Of a stretch of 64,000 bases of DNA, positions 20,721 to 31,268 are shown in pieces. The position numbers and the translations under genes were made by a program. Position 1 is the stretch's first letter. Every line of letters starts with the position of its first letter. The DNA lies in the NCBI RefSeq assembly GCF_003594915.1, contig NZ_QZCS01000002.1, positions 62,001 to 126,000 on the forward strand, written 5' to 3'. This stretch comes from Enterobacter chuandaensis (GTDB taxonomy: Bacteria; Pseudomonadota; Gammaproteobacteria; Enterobacterales; Enterobacteriaceae). The notes under the pieces are model-generated. The model was not told the DNA's origin. It saw only the letters and a program-made list of their open reading frames with translations, and made no database searches.

Positions 20721-20760
20721 GTGTTCTATCCATCCTTCAGGGTAATCGTTATCTTCAAAC

Positions 20761-20794
20761 CTGTAGACCGGTGCAAGGCGTATCCGGCCTACAG
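20761..20794. repeat. REP-like palindrome between sucB and sucC
   Basis: CTGTAGACCGG and the reverse complement of its partner CCGGCCTACAG bracket a GCAAGGCGTAT centre, the layout of a repetitive extragenic palindrome. It lies inside the operon, so it may modulate mRNA stability between sucB and sucC. Confidence 0.75.
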
Positions 20795-20816
20795 GGCAGG
20801 TGATGCTAAATAGTCA

Positions 20817-22037
20817 CTAGACGTCCAGCAGCAGGCGCGTTGGATCTTCCAGCAGCTCTTTAATAGCAACCAGGAAGCCTACGGACTCGCGGCCGTCGAT
20901 CAGGCGGTGATCGTAAGAGAGCGCCAGGTACATCATCGGCAGGATCTCCACTTTACCGTCTACCGCCATCGGGCGATCTTTAATGGCATGCATACCCAGG
21001 ATCGCGCTCTGCGGCGGGTTAATGATCGGGGTAGACATCAGCGAACCGAATACGCCGCCGTTGGTAATGGTGAAGTTACCGCCGGTCAGGTCGTCTACGG
21101 TCAGCTTGCCGTCGCGGCCTTTCACGGCCAGCTCTTTGATTTTTTTCTCGATATCAGCCATACCCAGGGTGTCCACATCACGCAGAACCGGGGTGACCAG
21201 GCCGCGTGGGGTAGAAACCGCCATGCTGACGTCGAAATAGTTGTGGTAAACCACGTCATCGCCGTCGATGGACGCGTTCACTTCCGGGTAGCGTTTCAGC
21301 GCTTCAACCACCGCCTTCACGTAGAAGGACATAAAGCCCAGACGGATACCGTGACGTTTTTCAAACGCGTCACCGTACTGCTTGCGCAGATCCATGATTG
21401 GCTTCATATTCACTTCGTTGAAGGTGGTCAGCATCGCGGTGGAGTTTTTCGCTTCCAGCAGACGCTCGGCCACGCGCTTACGCAGGCGAGTCATTGGCAC
21501 GCGTTTTTCGCTGCGGGCACCCAGGGCAGGCTGTGCTGCCGGTGCCGCCGCAGGCGCTTTCGCTTCTGCCTGAGCAGGCGCTTTCGCCAGGTGTTTGTCG
21601 ATGTCTTCACGGGTCAGACGACCGCCCACACCGGTGCCTTTGATGGCTGCCGGGTCAAGGCTGTGTTCAGCCAGCAGGCGACGGATCGCCGGGCTGAGGG
21701 CGTCGTTAGACTGTTCTTCCAAAGAAGCCTGCTGGCGCTGAGCCGGCGTAGAGGCTTTCTCTTCAGACTTGGCGCTGGACTCTTTACCCGCGCTGTTGCC
21801 TTCACGCAGGCGACCCAGGATCTGACGAGAGGTGACGGTGGTACCTTCATCTTCCAGCACCGCGTCCAGAACGCCATCCGCCGAAGCCGGTACTTCCAGT
21901 ACCACTTTGTCAGTTTCGATTTCTACCAGCACTTCATCGCGCTTAACGGCATCGCCTGGTTTTTTGTGCCAGGTAGCGACGGTCGCATCTGCTACAGATT
22001 CAGGCAGGTCGGGAACAAGAATATCTACGCTACTCAT
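20817..22037 (-). CDS. sucB: 2-oxoglutarate dehydrogenase E2, dihydrolipoyl succinyltransferase
   Basis: Core of the 2-oxoglutarate dehydrogenase complex, transferring the succinyl group to CoA. It has 406 residues (405 in E. coli). One lipoyl domain carries the modified Lys in [14 protein letters not shown] charged linker leads to the E3/E1-binding domain ([14 protein letters not shown], about 110-145), then an Ala/Pro linker, and a catalytic domain ending in [16 protein letters not shown] with the catalytic His and Asp. It follows sucA by 14 bases. Confidence 0.98.
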   Translation of the reverse strand: MSSVDILVPDLPESVADATVATWHKKPGDAVKRDEVLVEIETDKVVLEVPASADGVLDAVLEDEGTTVTSRQILGRLREGNSAGKESSAKSEEKASTPAQRQQASLEEQSNDALSPAIRRLLAEHSLDPAAIKGTGVGGRLTREDIDKHLAKAPAQAEAKAPAAAPAAQPALGARSEKRVPMTRLRKRVAERLLEAKNSTAMLTTFNEVNMKPIMDLRKQYGDAFEKRHGIRLGFMSFYVKAVVEALKRYPEVNASIDGDDVVYHNYFDVSMAVSTPRGLVTPVLRDVDTLGMADIEKKIKELAVKGRDGKLTVDDLTGGNFTITNGGVFGSLMSTPIINPPQSAILGMHAIKDRPMAVDGKVEILPMMYLALSYDHRLIDGRESVGFLVAIKELLEDPTRLLLDV

Positions 22038-22051
22038 TTTGTATCCTTTAA

Positions 22052-24859
22052 TTAATCGACGTTCAGCGCGTCATTGACCAGATCTTGTTGCTGCTTCTGG
22101 TGAACGGACATATACCCTACCGCCGGAGAGGCGGAGGCCGGGCGACCTGCATAGCGCAGGGCTGACCCAAATGGAATCACTTCACGGAAATGATGCTGGC
22201 TGCAGTACCATGCGCCCTGGTTGAGCGGCTCTTCCTGGCACCAGACAAAATCATGTACGTGAGCGTACTGTTTCAGCACTTCCTGCATCGCCTGATGCGG
22301 GAACGGATAAAGCTGTTCGATACGCACGATGGCGACATCTTTCTGATCGTTCTTGCGGCGCTGTTCCAGCAGGTCGTAATAAACCTTACCAGAACACATC
22401 ACCACACGCTTCACGGCCTGCGGATCCAGCTCGTCAATTTCACCGATGGCTGGCAGGAAGGTGCCGTTCGCCAGCTCTTCCAGGCTGGAGACCGCCAGCG
22501 GATGACGCAGCAGGGATTTCGGCGACATCACCACCAGTGGACGGCGCATACCGCGCAGCGCCTGACGACGCAGCATGTGGTACACCTGAGCCGGGGTGGA
22601 CGGTACGCAAACCTGCATGTTCTGCTCGGCGCAGAGCTGCAGATAACGTTCCAGACGCGCGGAGGAGTGCTCCGGACCCTGGCCTTCATAACCGTGCGGC
22701 AGCAGCATCACCAGGCCACACATGCGGCCCCACTTCTGCTCGCCGGAGGAGATGAACTGGTCGATAACCACCTGCGCACCGTTGGCGAAGTCACCGAACT
22801 GCGCTTCCCAGATGGTCAGGGTGCGCGGTTCTGCCGTAGCGTAACCGTATTCGAAGGCCAGAACCGCTTCTTCAGACAGCACGGAGTCCCAGACCTTGAA
22901 CTGGCCCTGACCGTTATGTACGTGCTGCAGCGGGGTGTAGGTTGAACCGTTAGACTGGTTGTGAACCACCGCGTGACGGTGGAAGAAGGTGCCACGGCCC
23001 GCATCTTCACCGGACAGACGAACAGGAATACCTTCGTCAACCAGCGTTGCGTAAGCCAGCGTTTCCGCGCCGCCCCAGTCGAACAGCTTCTCGCCTGCCG
23101 CCATGGACTGACGGTCAGCGTAGATTTTCGCCACGCGAGACTGCATCTCGATAGCGTCCGGCACGGTGCTGATGCGTTTAGCCAGCTCCTGCAGGCGCTT
23201 CATCTCGACCTTGTTCGGGTAGCTCTCATCCCACTCGTGGTTGAGGTACGGCGACCAGGTAAAGGAGTGCATATTCATCGGGCGCAGCTCTTTCACTACG
23301 CATTCACCTGCGTCCAGCGCGTCGCGGTAGAGGTTGACCATTTCGGTCGCATCTTCCAGCGTCGCCACTTTGTCGCTTTCCAGCTTGTCAGCATAGATTT
23401 TGCGCGGCGTCGGGTGTTTTTTGATTTTCTGGTACATCAGCGGCTGGGTTGCACTTGGCTCATCCGCTTCGTTGTGGCCGTGACGGCGGTAGCAGAAGAG
23501 GTCAATGAACACATCGCGTTTAAAGGTGTTACGGAAGTCCAGCGCCAGACGGGTAACGAACGCAACGGCTTCCGGGTCGTCCGCGTTAACGTGGAAGATC
23601 GGCGCCTGTACCATCTTACCGATGTCGGTGCAGTATGGAGTAGAACGCGCATCCAGCGGGTTAGAGGTGGTGAAGCCCACCTGGTTGTTAATTACGATGC
23701 GAACGGTACCGCCCACTTCATAACCACGCGCTTTCGACATGTTCAGGGTTTCCTGAACCACGCCCTGCCCTGTCACCGCCGCATCACCGTGGATGGTGAT
23801 TGGCAGCACTTTGTTGCTGCTTGGCTCGTCCAGACGATCCAGACGCGCACGCACGGAGCCGATAACCACCGGGCTGACGATTTCCAGGTGTGACGGGTTA
23901 AACGCCAGCGCCAGGTGAACCAGACCGCCTTCGGTTTCGATATCCGACGAGAAGCCCATGTGGTACTTCACGTCGCCGGTGCCGAGATGTTCTTTATGTT
24001 TGCCCGCGAATTCGTCGAACAGGTCCTGCGGTTTTTTACCCAGCACGTTGACCAGCACGTTCAGACGACCACGGTGCGCCATGCCCAGTACCACTTCACG
24101 GGTACCGCTCTTGCCTGCGTGACGAATCAGCTCTTTCAGCATCGGCACCAGTGCGTCACCGCCTTCCAGCGAGAAGCGTTTTGCGCCAGGGAATTTCGCG
24201 CCCAGATAGCGCTCAAGCCCTTCCGCTGCGGTCAGTTCGTTCAGGAAGCGTTTTTTCTCGTCAGCCGAGAAGGTCGCGTGGCCCGCTACGGATTCGATGC
24301 GCTGCTGGATCCAGCGTTTCTCTTCGGTAGAGGTAATGTGCATGTATTCCGCGCCGATGGAGCCGCAGTAGGTTTGCTTGAGCGCGTCAATCAGATCGCC
24401 CAGCTTCATCGTGTCTTTGCCGATGGCAAAGGAACCTACGTTAAAGCTTTCCTGGAAATCGGCCTCGGTCAGATCGTGATATGCCGGATCGAGATCGGCC
24501 ACACGTTCCTGCTGCCACAGTCCCAGCGGATCGAGATTCGCATGCTGGTGACCACGGAAGCGATAAGCGTTGATGAGCTGCAGGACTTTAACCTGCTTCG
24601 CATTGGTGTCAGGGTCGGAAATCGCAGAAGAGTAACGTGAGGCATCCTTCGCCAGACGACGGAAATAATCACGTGTTTTGGAATGGAATTGATCCGGTTT
24701 GACCCCTGTACCAGGCAACTGCTGGAACATGGAACGCCAGTTTGCGTCCACTGAGTCAGGATCGGTTAAGAAGTCTTCATAGAGCTGTTCTATCCAGCTC
24801 TGGTTCGCACCAGAGAGGTAAGAAGAGTCCAGCCAGGCTTTCATTGCGCCGTTCTGCAT
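22052..24859 (-). CDS. sucA: 2-oxoglutarate dehydrogenase E1 component
   Basis: Thiamine-diphosphate-dependent decarboxylase of the 2-oxoglutarate dehydrogenase complex. It has 935 residues (933 in E. coli). The N-terminal segment [20 protein letters not shown] binds the E2 core. The cofactor site shows [29 protein letters not shown] and [10 protein letters not shown]; the C-terminal transketolase-like domain includes [17 protein letters not shown] 342-base gap to sdhB holds repeat elements and leaves room for the internal suc promoter known in E. coli. Confidence 0.98.
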   Translation of the reverse strand: MQNGAMKAWLDSSYLSGANQSWIEQLYEDFLTDPDSVDANWRSMFQQLPGTGVKPDQFHSKTRDYFRRLAKDASRYSSAISDPDTNAKQVKVLQLINAYRFRGHQHANLDPLGLWQQERVADLDPAYHDLTEADFQESFNVGSFAIGKDTMKLGDLIDALKQTYCGSIGAEYMHITSTEEKRWIQQRIESVAGHATFSADEKKRFLNELTAAEGLERYLGAKFPGAKRFSLEGGDALVPMLKELIRHAGKSGTREVVLGMAHRGRLNVLVNVLGKKPQDLFDEFAGKHKEHLGTGDVKYHMGFSSDIETEGGLVHLALAFNPSHLEIVSPVVIGSVRARLDRLDEPSSNKVLPITIHGDAAVTGQGVVQETLNMSKARGYEVGGTVRIVINNQVGFTTSNPLDARSTPYCTDIGKMVQAPIFHVNADDPEAVAFVTRLALDFRNTFKRDVFIDLFCYRRHGHNEADEPSATQPLMYQKIKKHPTPRKIYADKLESDKVATLEDATEMVNLYRDALDAGECVVKELRPMNMHSFTWSPYLNHEWDESYPNKVEMKRLQELAKRISTVPDAIEMQSRVAKIYADRQSMAAGEKLFDWGGAETLAYATLVDEGIPVRLSGEDAGRGTFFHRHAVVHNQSNGSTYTPLQHVHNGQGQFKVWDSVLSEEAVLAFEYGYATAEPRTLTIWEAQFGDFANGAQVVIDQFISSGEQKWGRMCGLVMLLPHGYEGQGPEHSSARLERYLQLCAEQNMQVCVPSTPAQVYHMLRRQALRGMRRPLVVMSPKSLLRHPLAVSSLEELANGTFLPAIGEIDELDPQAVKRVVMCSGKVYYDLLEQRRKNDQKDVAIVRIEQLYPFPHQAMQEVLKQYAHVHDFVWCQEEPLNQGAWYCSQHHFREVIPFGSALRYAGRPASASPAVGYMSVHQKQQQDLVNDALNVD

Positions 24860-24967
24860 CGTGATCCCTTAAGCATTTTTATGCTTACTTTCGCCGTAGA
24901 AACTACCACGCACACCACGTGTACGTGCCGGGGTTCACCTGCGAGCTCTTATTGGCCCGCGAAGGAA

Positions 24968-25130
24968 CCTTTAGAAACTGTCTAAATAATCTTCGTCGTT
25001 CCGGCTGCGACTGCGTTGCGGCTTTCACTCACCCCAGTCACATATCACTATGCTCCTGGGAATTCGTTCAACCGCGCCTTGTCTCGCGCTGAACGTCTCG
25101 ATTATTTACTTAACTGGCAGTTTTTAAAGG
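24968..25130. repeat. 163-bp element with terminal inverted repeats between sdhB and sucA
   Basis: The left end begins CCTTTAGAAACTG and reaches TAAATAAT at 24990. The right end read in reverse begins CCTTTAAAAACTG and reaches TAAATAAT at 25101. The interior has no open frame of note and includes the phrase CCCCAGTCACATA. The structure is that of a short non-autonomous or dispersed repeat. I suspect a relative of known enterobacterial intergenic repeats (possibly the RSA class) but cannot confirm it. No target duplication was evident by eye. Confidence 0.6.
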
Positions 25131-25140
25131 TTTCTGCAAT

Positions 25141-25184
25141 CTGTTCCCTCTCCCTTAGGGAGAGGGTTAGGTGAGGGGAACAGC
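25141..25184. repeat. CCCTCTCCC-type palindromic repeat, copy 1
   Basis: CCCTCTCCC-TTA-GGGAGAGGG (25146-25166) lies within a longer imperfect palindrome framed by CTGTTCCC and GGGGAACAG. It is related to the copy after potE at 48897-48937. Located just after the sdhB stop. Confidence 0.75.
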
Positions 25185-25201
25185 GGATCCCCTCTCACTA
25201 C

Positions 25202-25918
25202 TTACGCACTGCGCTGCAGCAGCATCGACTTAATATGGCCGATGGCGCGCGTCGGGTTCAGCCCCTTCGGACACACACTGACGCAGTTCATGATGCTATG
25301 GCAGCGGAATACGCTGAAAGCGTCACTCAGTCCTTCCAGACGGCTATCGGTTTCGGTGTCGCGGCTATCGATCAGGAAGCGATAGGCAGCCAGCAGACCG
25401 GCCGGGCCGATAAACTTGTCCGGATTCCACCAGAACGACGGGCAGGACGTTGAACAACATGCACAGAGAATACACTCGTACAACCCATCGAGTTTTTCAC
25501 GCTGCTCAGGAGCCTGTAAGTGCTCGCGAGCGGGTGGATTTTGCCCATTATTCAATAAGTAAGGCTTAATCTTCTCATATTGTGCATAGAATTGCCCCAT
25601 GTCTACCACCAAATCACGCACGACCGGCAGGCCTGGCAGAGGACGGATAACAATTTTCTGACCAGGACGCTGCAGCGCTGAAATTGGCGTGATGCAGGCC
25701 AGGCCATTTTTGCCGTTCATGTTCACACCGTCAGAGCCACACACCCCTTCACGGCAGGAGCGGCGGAACGACAGTGTCGGATCTTTTTCTTTCAGCTGGA
25801 TTAAGGCATCCAGCAGCATCATGTCGCGACCTTCTTCCGCTTCCAGGGTGTAATCCTGCATGCGCGGAGCGTCGTCTACATCCGGGTTATAACGATAAAC
25901 TGAGAATTCGAGTTTCAT
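25202..25918 (-). CDS. sdhB: Succinate dehydrogenase iron-sulfur subunit
   Basis: Electron-transfer subunit of complex II carrying the 2Fe-2S, 4Fe-4S and 3Fe-4S clusters between SdhA flavin and quinone. It has 238 residues, as in E. coli. The ferredoxin domain holds SCREGVCGSDG and the later NGLAC Cys. The C-terminal domain holds CILCACCSTSCP and CHSIMNCVSVCPKGLNP. It is encoded 15 bases after sdhA. No terminator follows directly, consistent with read-through into suc. Confidence 0.98.
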   Translation of the reverse strand: MKLEFSVYRYNPDVDDAPRMQDYTLEAEEGRDMMLLDALIQLKEKDPTLSFRRSCREGVCGSDGVNMNGKNGLACITPISALQRPGQKIVIRPLPGLPVVRDLVVDMGQFYAQYEKIKPYLLNNGQNPPAREHLQAPEQREKLDGLYECILCACCSTSCPSFWWNPDKFIGPAGLLAAYRFLIDSRDTETDSRLEGLSDAFSVFRCHSIMNCVSVCPKGLNPTRAIGHIKSMLLQRSA

Positions 25919-25933
25919 TATCCTGTCTCCGCA

Positions 25934-27700
25934 TTAGTAAGTACGAATCTTCGGCGGGAACGCCGGACGCAGTTTCGGTTCCATATTGACGCTACGACGC
26001 GTCATGGATTCCGACTCTGGCAGATACAGGGAATGGCACAGCCAGTTTTCGTCATCACGATCCGGGAAGTCGAAGCGGCTATGCGCGCCGCGGCTTTCGG
26101 TACGGAAGTTTGCCGACATCGCGGTTGCGAACGCGGTTTCCATCAGGTTATCCAGCTCCAGGCACTCAACGCGCTGGGTGTTGAACTCGCTGGAGGTGTC
26201 GTCCAGACGGGCATTTTTCAGACGCTCGCGGATCGCTTTCAGCTGCTCAAGACCTTTGGCCATCGCGTCGCCTTCGCGGAATACCGAGAAGTTGTGCTGC
26301 ATGCACTCCTGCAGCGCTTTACGGATTTCCACCGGATCTTCGCCGTTACGGTTACCGTTCCAGCGGTTGAGGCGCTCAAGAGAGGCATCAATTTCGTCGT
26401 CGGTCGCGTCACGCAGCGCGCCCTGCTCGGCAATGGATTCCTGCAGATGCAGGCCCACCGCACGACCAAATACCACCAGGTCCAGCAGGGAGTTGCCGCC
26501 CAGACGATTTGCGCCGTGTACGGATACGCAGGCAATTTCGCCTACCGCGAACAGGCCCGGGATGACCACGTCTTCGCCCTGCTCGTTCACGGTCAGCGCC
26601 TGACCGGTTACTTTGGTCGGAATACCGCCCATCATGTAGTGACAAGTTGGGATAACCGGAATCGGCTCTTTCACCGGGTCGACGTGGGCGAAGGTGCGGG
26701 ACAGCTCCAGAATGCCCGGCAGACGGGATTCCAGCACCTCTTTACCCAGATGGTCGAGCTTCAGCTTGGCGTGTGGACCCCATGGGCCGTCACAGCCGCG
26801 ACCTTCACGGATTTCGATCATGATGGAACGCGCCACCACGTCACGGCCCGCCAGGTCTTTCGCATTCGGCGCATAACGCTCCATGAAGCGCTCGCCGTGT
26901 TTGTTCAGCAGGTAGCCACCTTCACCACGGCAGCCTTCCGTCACCAGAACGCCCGCACCGGCAATACCGGTTGGGTGGAACTGCCACATTTCCATATCCT
27001 GCACCGGCACGCCCGCGCGGATAGCCATACCGACACCGTCACCGGTGTTGATGTGGGCGTTGGTGGTGGACTGGTAAATACGGCCAGCGCCGCCGGTCGC
27101 CAGCACGGTTGCGCGCGCTTTGAAGTAAACCACTTCACCGGTTTCGATGCACAGCGCGGTACAGCCGACGATTGCGCCATCGGCGTTTTTCACCAGATCC
27201 AGCGCATACCACTCGGAGAAGATGGTGGTGTGGTTTTTCAGGTTCTGCTGGTACAGGGTATGCAGCAGCGCGTGACCGGTACGGTCAGCCGCTGCCGCGG
27301 TACGTGCCGCCTGCTCGCCGCCGAAGTTTTTCGACTGGCCGCCAAACGGACGCTGATAGATGGTGCCATTTTCCAGACGGGAGAACGGCAGACCCATATG
27401 ATCCAGCTCCAGAATCGCTTCCGGGCCGGTTTTACACATATATTCGATGGCGTCCTGGTCACCGATGTAGTCGGAACCTTTTACCGTATCGTACATGTGC
27501 CATTCCCAGTTATCTTCGTGGGAGTTACCCAGCGCTACGGTGATACCGCCCTGCGCAGACACAGTGTGGGAACGGGTCGGGAACACTTTAGAGAGCAGCG
27601 CACAGGTCTGGCCGCTCTGGGAAATTTGCAGTGCGGCACGCATACCTGCGCCACCGGCACCAATTACAACAGCATCAAATTCTCTGACTGGCAGTTTCAT
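25934..27700 (-). CDS. sdhA: Succinate dehydrogenase flavoprotein subunit
   Basis: Catalytic subunit that oxidises succinate to fumarate with covalently bound FAD. It has 588 residues. FAD-binding [11 protein letters not shown] is near residue 14 and the flavin-linked His is in [10 protein letters not shown]. Active-site residues are visible in [11 protein letters not shown] and [13 protein letters not shown]. The start at 27700 (MKLPVREFD) overlaps the sdhD stop by one base; an upstream in-frame codon at 27712 lies inside sdhD and is rejected. Confidence 0.98.
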   Translation of the reverse strand: MKLPVREFDAVVIGAGGAGMRAALQISQSGQTCALLSKVFPTRSHTVSAQGGITVALGNSHEDNWEWHMYDTVKGSDYIGDQDAIEYMCKTGPEAILELDHMGLPFSRLENGTIYQRPFGGQSKNFGGEQAARTAAAADRTGHALLHTLYQQNLKNHTTIFSEWYALDLVKNADGAIVGCTALCIETGEVVYFKARATVLATGGAGRIYQSTTNAHINTGDGVGMAIRAGVPVQDMEMWQFHPTGIAGAGVLVTEGCRGEGGYLLNKHGERFMERYAPNAKDLAGRDVVARSIMIEIREGRGCDGPWGPHAKLKLDHLGKEVLESRLPGILELSRTFAHVDPVKEPIPVIPTCHYMMGGIPTKVTGQALTVNEQGEDVVIPGLFAVGEIACVSVHGANRLGGNSLLDLVVFGRAVGLHLQESIAEQGALRDATDDEIDASLERLNRWNGNRNGEDPVEIRKALQECMQHNFSVFREGDAMAKGLEQLKAIRERLKNARLDDTSSEFNTQRVECLELDNLMETAFATAMSANFRTESRGAHSRFDFPDRDDENWLCHSLYLPESESMTRRSVNMEPKLRPAFPPKIRTY

Positions 27701-28047
27701 TACACACCCCACACCACAACGAATCCATAAATAACGTAAACCACCAGTGCAACGACAATGGCCAGCTGCAGAGGGAGGCGAATCGCCAGCGGTTTAACGT
27801 AATCGGTCAACACCTGCCACATGCCAATCCAGGCATGAATAAGAATGGAGAACAGCGCCAGCAGGGTGAACACTTTGGTGAAGGCGGATCCGAAGAACCC
27901 ACTCCAGATTTCCCACGTCAGCGTGCCGCTGGTCGCGAAGAAACCGATCATGTAGATGATGTAAAGGGTGAGAACGATAGCGGTAGCACGGACAAGAATG
28001 AAGTCATGTACGCCGTTGCGTCCTAATGCGGAGGCGTTGCTTACCAT
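27700..28047 (-). CDS. sdhD: Succinate dehydrogenase membrane anchor subunit
   Basis: Cytochrome b556 anchor subunit forming part of the quinone pocket of complex II. It has 115 residues with three transmembrane helices (about 16-36, 58-79, 90-112). The conserved His of [19 protein letters not shown] and the Tyr of that segment contribute to heme and ubiquinone sites in the E. coli structure. It overlaps sdhC by 7 bases and sdhA by 1 base. Confidence 0.98.
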   Translation of the reverse strand: MVSNASALGRNGVHDFILVRATAIVLTLYIIYMIGFFATSGTLTWEIWSGFFGSAFTKVFTLLALFSILIHAWIGMWQVLTDYVKPLAIRLPLQLAIVVALVVYVIYGFVVVWGV

Positions 28048-28430
28048 ACGAGAACTCCTGCGAGAAGTGAAAGCACGACAGTAATCACAAATGAAATGTT
28101 AGCGGAGCGTTTCCCGGCTTCGAAAGTCTCTTCCAGATAGCCAAAGTCCATCAGCATATGGCGAACGCCGCCAACAACGTGATAGGCCAGCGCGGTGAGA
28201 ATGCCCCACATGATGAATTTCACGAAGAAGCTGTTCATGATGGCTGAGGCCTGGAGGAATCCTTCAGGGGAAGAGAGGCTGGTGCCCAGTAACCACAGCA
28301 GAATACCGACCGCCACAAACGTAATTACACCTGAAACACGGTGCAGAATGGACGCTATTGCTGTTACAGGGAACCGGATCGTTTTGAGATCCAGATTGAC
28401 AGGTCTTTGTTTTTTCACATTTCTTATCAT
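28041..28430 (-). CDS. sdhC: Succinate dehydrogenase cytochrome b556 subunit
   Basis: First gene of sdhCDAB-sucABCD; anchors SdhAB and binds heme b556 and quinone. It has 129 residues from the ATG at 28430 ([12 protein letters not shown]). A longer in-frame reading to 28529 is rejected because homology starts at MIRN. Quinone-site residues Ser and Arg appear in ASILHRVSG, and the heme His in [12 protein letters not shown]. Three transmembrane helices follow. The leader of about 170 bases is a known sRNA target region in E. coli. Confidence 0.97.
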   Translation of the reverse strand: MIRNVKKQRPVNLDLKTIRFPVTAIASILHRVSGVITFVAVGILLWLLGTSLSSPEGFLQASAIMNSFFVKFIMWGILTALAYHVVGGVRHMLMDFGYLEETFEAGKRSANISFVITVVLSLLAGVLVW

Positions 28431-28605
28431 GAATAACGCCCACATGCTGTTCTTATTGTTTCCTTCCTCCGGACTGCGATGCGGGTCAAGCAGCGTTCCT
28501 TTTCTATAACTGCGCGTCATGCAAAACAATGCTTCCAGATGCTAAAACGACACGTTACAACGCTGGGTGGCTCGGGATTGCAGGGTGTTCCGGAGACCTG
28601 GCGGC

Positions 28606-28634
28606 AGTATAGGCCGTTCACAAAATCATTACAA
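28606..28634 (-). promoter_or_regulatory. Likely sdhC promoter
   Basis: On the minus strand TTGTAA (28634-28629), a 17-bp spacer and TATACT (28611-28606) make a strong sigma-70 promoter. The start near 28599 gives a leader of about 170 bases. Confidence 0.7.
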
Positions 28635-28671
28635 TTAACCTACATACAGTTTGTCGGGTTTTCTCTGGAAC

Positions 28672-28687
28672 AGTGATCAGGGTCACG
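28672..28687. promoter_or_regulatory. CRP-type site between sdhC and gltA
   Basis: AGTGATCAGGGTCACG matches TGTGA-N6-TCACA at eight of ten fixed positions. Its centre is about 80 bp upstream of the inferred sdhC start and about 90 bp upstream of the gltA -10 element, so it could serve either gene. Confidence 0.55.
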
Positions 28688-28744
28688 ATAACAACATCTT
28701 TTTAATTTTTAATCATCTGATTTGACAAATGTTAAACAATATTG

Positions 28745-28774
28745 TTACAAACGTCATCAGAAAAGGCATATAAT
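28745..28774 (+). promoter_or_regulatory. Likely gltA promoter
   Basis: TTACAA (28745-28750), an 18-bp spacer and a perfect TATAAT (28769-28774) point toward gltA. The resulting leader is about 300 bases, similar to the long gltA leader of E. coli. The rest of 28775-29084 contains no credible gene. Confidence 0.65.
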
Positions 28775-29084
28775 GCGCAAAAGTTATGAGGTCTCTCTTT
28801 CACCTGACAAATAGTTATGTAACAGTGTGATGGTATTGACCGAAGTTATCAGGACAGTTATTAGTGATATACAGGTTTGAATAATTCGGACTGCAAAAAC
28901 GCTGATTTGCTGTTGTTTCACTGATATTTCATTCGTTTACCTGCAAGGCGCCATAGCTCTGTACCCTGGTTACTCCTCGTGAGCTGAGCGGTAAGCCAAA
29001 TAACAATCTGGTAACGGTGATTAACAGCTGAAAGCAAATCCGGTAAAGCGCAGTCTTAAGCATAAGGCGCTAAGGAGACCGTAA

Positions 29085-30368
29085 ATGGCTGATACAAAGG
29101 CAAAACTCACCCTCAACGGTGGTGATGCTATTGAACTGGATGTGCTAAAAGGCACGCTCGGTCAGGATGTTATTGATATCCGTACGCTGGGTTCCAAAGG
29201 AGTTTTCACCTTTGACCCTGGATTTACTTCTACCGCATCTTGCGAATCCAAAATCACCTACATTGACGGTGACGAAGGTATCCTGCTCCATCGCGGCTTC
29301 CCCATCGATCAGTTAGCCACCGAATCCAACTATCTGGAAGTGTGCTACATCCTGCTGAACGGCGAAAAACCGACGCAGGCGCAGTACGATGAATTCAAAA
29401 CCACCGTGACCCGTCACACCATGATCCATGAGCAGATCACCCGTCTGTTCCATGCGTTCCGTCGTGACTCTCACCCGATGGCGGTGATGTGCGGGATTAC
29501 CGGTGCGCTGGCGGCGTTCTACCACGATTCTCTGGACGTGAATAACCCGCGTCACCGTGATATCGCGGCGTTCCGCCTGCTGTCTAAAATGCCGACCATG
29601 GCGGCGATGTGCTACAAATACTCCATCGGCCAGCCGTTTGTGTATCCGCGCAACGACCTCTCCTACGCCGGTAACTTCCTGCGCATGATGTTCTCCACGC
29701 CGTGCGAAGAATACGAAGTGAACCCGGTGCTGGAACGCGCAATGGACCGTATTCTGATCCTGCACGCTGACCACGAGCAGAACGCTTCTACCTCGACCGT
29801 CCGTACCGCAGGCTCTTCAGGCGCGAACCCGTTCGCCTGTATCGCTGCGGGCATCGCCTCCCTGTGGGGACCGGCGCACGGCGGCGCGAACGAAGCGGCA
29901 CTGAAGATGCTGGAAGAGATCAGCACCGTTGAGCACATTCCTGAATTCGTGCGCCGCGCGAAAGACAAGAATGACTCCTTCCGTCTGATGGGCTTCGGTC
30001 ACCGTGTTTACAAAAACTACGACCCGCGTGCGACCGTCATGCGTGAGACCTGCCACGAAGTGCTGAAAGAGCTGGGTACCAAAGATGACCTGCTGGAAGT
30101 GGCGATGGAGCTGGAACACATTGCGCTGAACGACCCGTACTTCATCGAGAAGAAACTCTACCCGAACGTCGATTTCTACTCTGGCATTATTCTGAAAGCG
30201 ATGGGCATTCCGTCCTCCATGTTCACCGTGATCTTCGCCATGGCGCGTACCGTAGGCTGGATTGCACACTGGAACGAAATGCACAGCGAAGGCATGAAGA
30301 TCGCTCGTCCTCGTCAGCTGTATACCGGCTACGAGCAGCGTGATTTTAAGTCTGACCTGAAGCGCTAA
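29085..30368 (+). CDS. gltA: Citrate synthase (type II, NADH-regulated)
   Basis: Condenses acetyl-CoA and oxaloacetate to citrate, the entry step of the TCA cycle. It has 427 residues, as in E. coli. The N-terminal beta-rich NADH-binding domain of type II enzymes is present ([19 protein letters not shown]). Catalytic histidines are visible in GPAHGGANE and [13 protein letters not shown], and the catalytic Asp in NVDFYSG. It diverges from sdhC across a 654-bp regulatory region. Unlike E. coli, where abrB separates the two, nei follows directly on the other strand. Confidence 0.98.
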   Translation: MADTKAKLTLNGGDAIELDVLKGTLGQDVIDIRTLGSKGVFTFDPGFTSTASCESKITYIDGDEGILLHRGFPIDQLATESNYLEVCYILLNGEKPTQAQYDEFKTTVTRHTMIHEQITRLFHAFRRDSHPMAVMCGITGALAAFYHDSLDVNNPRHRDIAAFRLLSKMPTMAAMCYKYSIGQPFVYPRNDLSYAGNFLRMMFSTPCEEYEVNPVLERAMDRILILHADHEQNASTSTVRTAGSSGANPFACIAAGIASLWGPAHGGANEAALKMLEEISTVEHIPEFVRRAKDKNDSFRLMGFGHRVYKNYDPRATVMRETCHEVLKELGTKDDLLEVAMELEHIALNDPYFIEKKLYPNVDFYSGIILKAMGIPSSMFTVIFAMARTVGWIAHWNEMHSEGMKIARPRQLYTGYEQRDFKSDLKR

Positions 30369-30374
30369 AAGACA

Positions 30375-30453
30375 AGCCCGGTGGCGCTAACGCTTACCGG
30401 GCCTACAAATAAATGCGAAACGTAGGCCGGGTAAGGCGTAGCCGCCACCCGGC
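30375..30453. repeat. Pair of inverted REP elements after gltA
   Basis: Two REP units face each other: 30375-30406 (GCCCGGTGGCGCTAACGC...) and 30422-30453 (GTAGGCCGGGTAAGGCG...). The second ends in ACCCGGC followed by six T residues, so it probably also terminates gltA. The first unit is nearly identical to one after potE (48816-48846). Confidence 0.85.
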
Positions 30454-30459
30454 TTTTTT
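30427..30459 (+). terminator. Probable gltA terminator
   Basis: The second REP unit forms a stem from CCGGGT and ACCCGG, followed by TTTTTT at 30454-30459. Those T residues reach into the last codon region of the convergent nei gene. Confidence 0.65.
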
Positions 30460-31249
30460 ACATCTGGCACCCTGGACACCAGTAAAACGGTCTGGAAGAG
30501 ATCGTAGCCTTCTCAATCACCCCGCCGCACCGCTCGCATTTTTTCCCCGCCCGATGAAACACCTTGAACCGGAACAGCGCCCCGTGGTGCTTGTTTTCAT
30601 CTACGATGCCGCGCGTGTTGTACGACAGCCGCGGGATGTCCAGCAGCGCGTGGGACAGCGCCTCCAGCTGTTCATCGCTCAACTGAGAGGCTTTATGCTG
30701 CGGCGCCAGCCCGACTTCCCAGAGGATTTCCACCCGCAGGTAGTTACCAAGCCCGGCCAGAAACGCCTGGTCAAGAAACAGGCCGGAAAACTGCCGGTTG
30801 CGGAATGTGGGCGATAGCAGTCGGGCCTTCACATCACTTGCCGTCAGGCGCATATCCAGCACGTCCGGCCCCACTCGCTGTAGAAACGGGTGCGTCAGCA
30901 GTTGCTCTGGCGTTAACATTTCGATATCCGACGCGCTGTACAGCAGGATCGCTTTCTCCGCCGTTTGCAGCCGGACACGCAGCACGCGGGTGGTTTGCGG
31001 CTGCTCGTCCGCATCGACTACGCGCCAGACGCCGTAAAGCTGGTTATGGCTATATAACGTCAGGTTATGGGAAAAGTGCGTCAGCAACGCTTTGCCGCGC
31101 GTTTCAATGCGTGTCACCGTCTGCCCCACCAGCTGTGATTCATACGGTTTTAGCTGAGGAAAAGCAAACCAGACATCCGTCAGGGGTTTGCCCTTTATCG
31201 CCGCCTCCAGGCTATCCGCCGCGCGGCGGATCTCCGGACCTTCTGGCAT
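30458..31249 (-). CDS. nei: Endonuclease VIII Nei
   Basis: DNA glycosylase/AP lyase that removes oxidised pyrimidines in base-excision repair. It has 263 residues. After Met removal the protein starts [14 protein letters not shown], with the catalytic Pro1 and Glu2, and ends in a zinc finger ([24 protein letters not shown]). The start at 31249 is fixed by this N terminus; an in-frame codon at 31339 lies inside pxpA. It is the last gene of the pxpBCA cluster, 19 bases after pxpA. Confidence 0.97.
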   Translation of the reverse strand: MPEGPEIRRAADSLEAAIKGKPLTDVWFAFPQLKPYESQLVGQTVTRIETRGKALLTHFSHNLTLYSHNQLYGVWRVVDADEQPQTTRVLRVRLQTAEKAILLYSASDIEMLTPEQLLTHPFLQRVGPDVLDMRLTASDVKARLLSPTFRNRQFSGLFLDQAFLAGLGNYLRVEILWEVGLAPQHKASQLSDEQLEALSHALLDIPRLSYNTRGIVDENKHHGALFRFKVFHRAGKKCERCGGVIEKATISSRPFYWCPGCQM

Positions 31250-31268
31250 TTTTGTGTCCTTATCGTCA

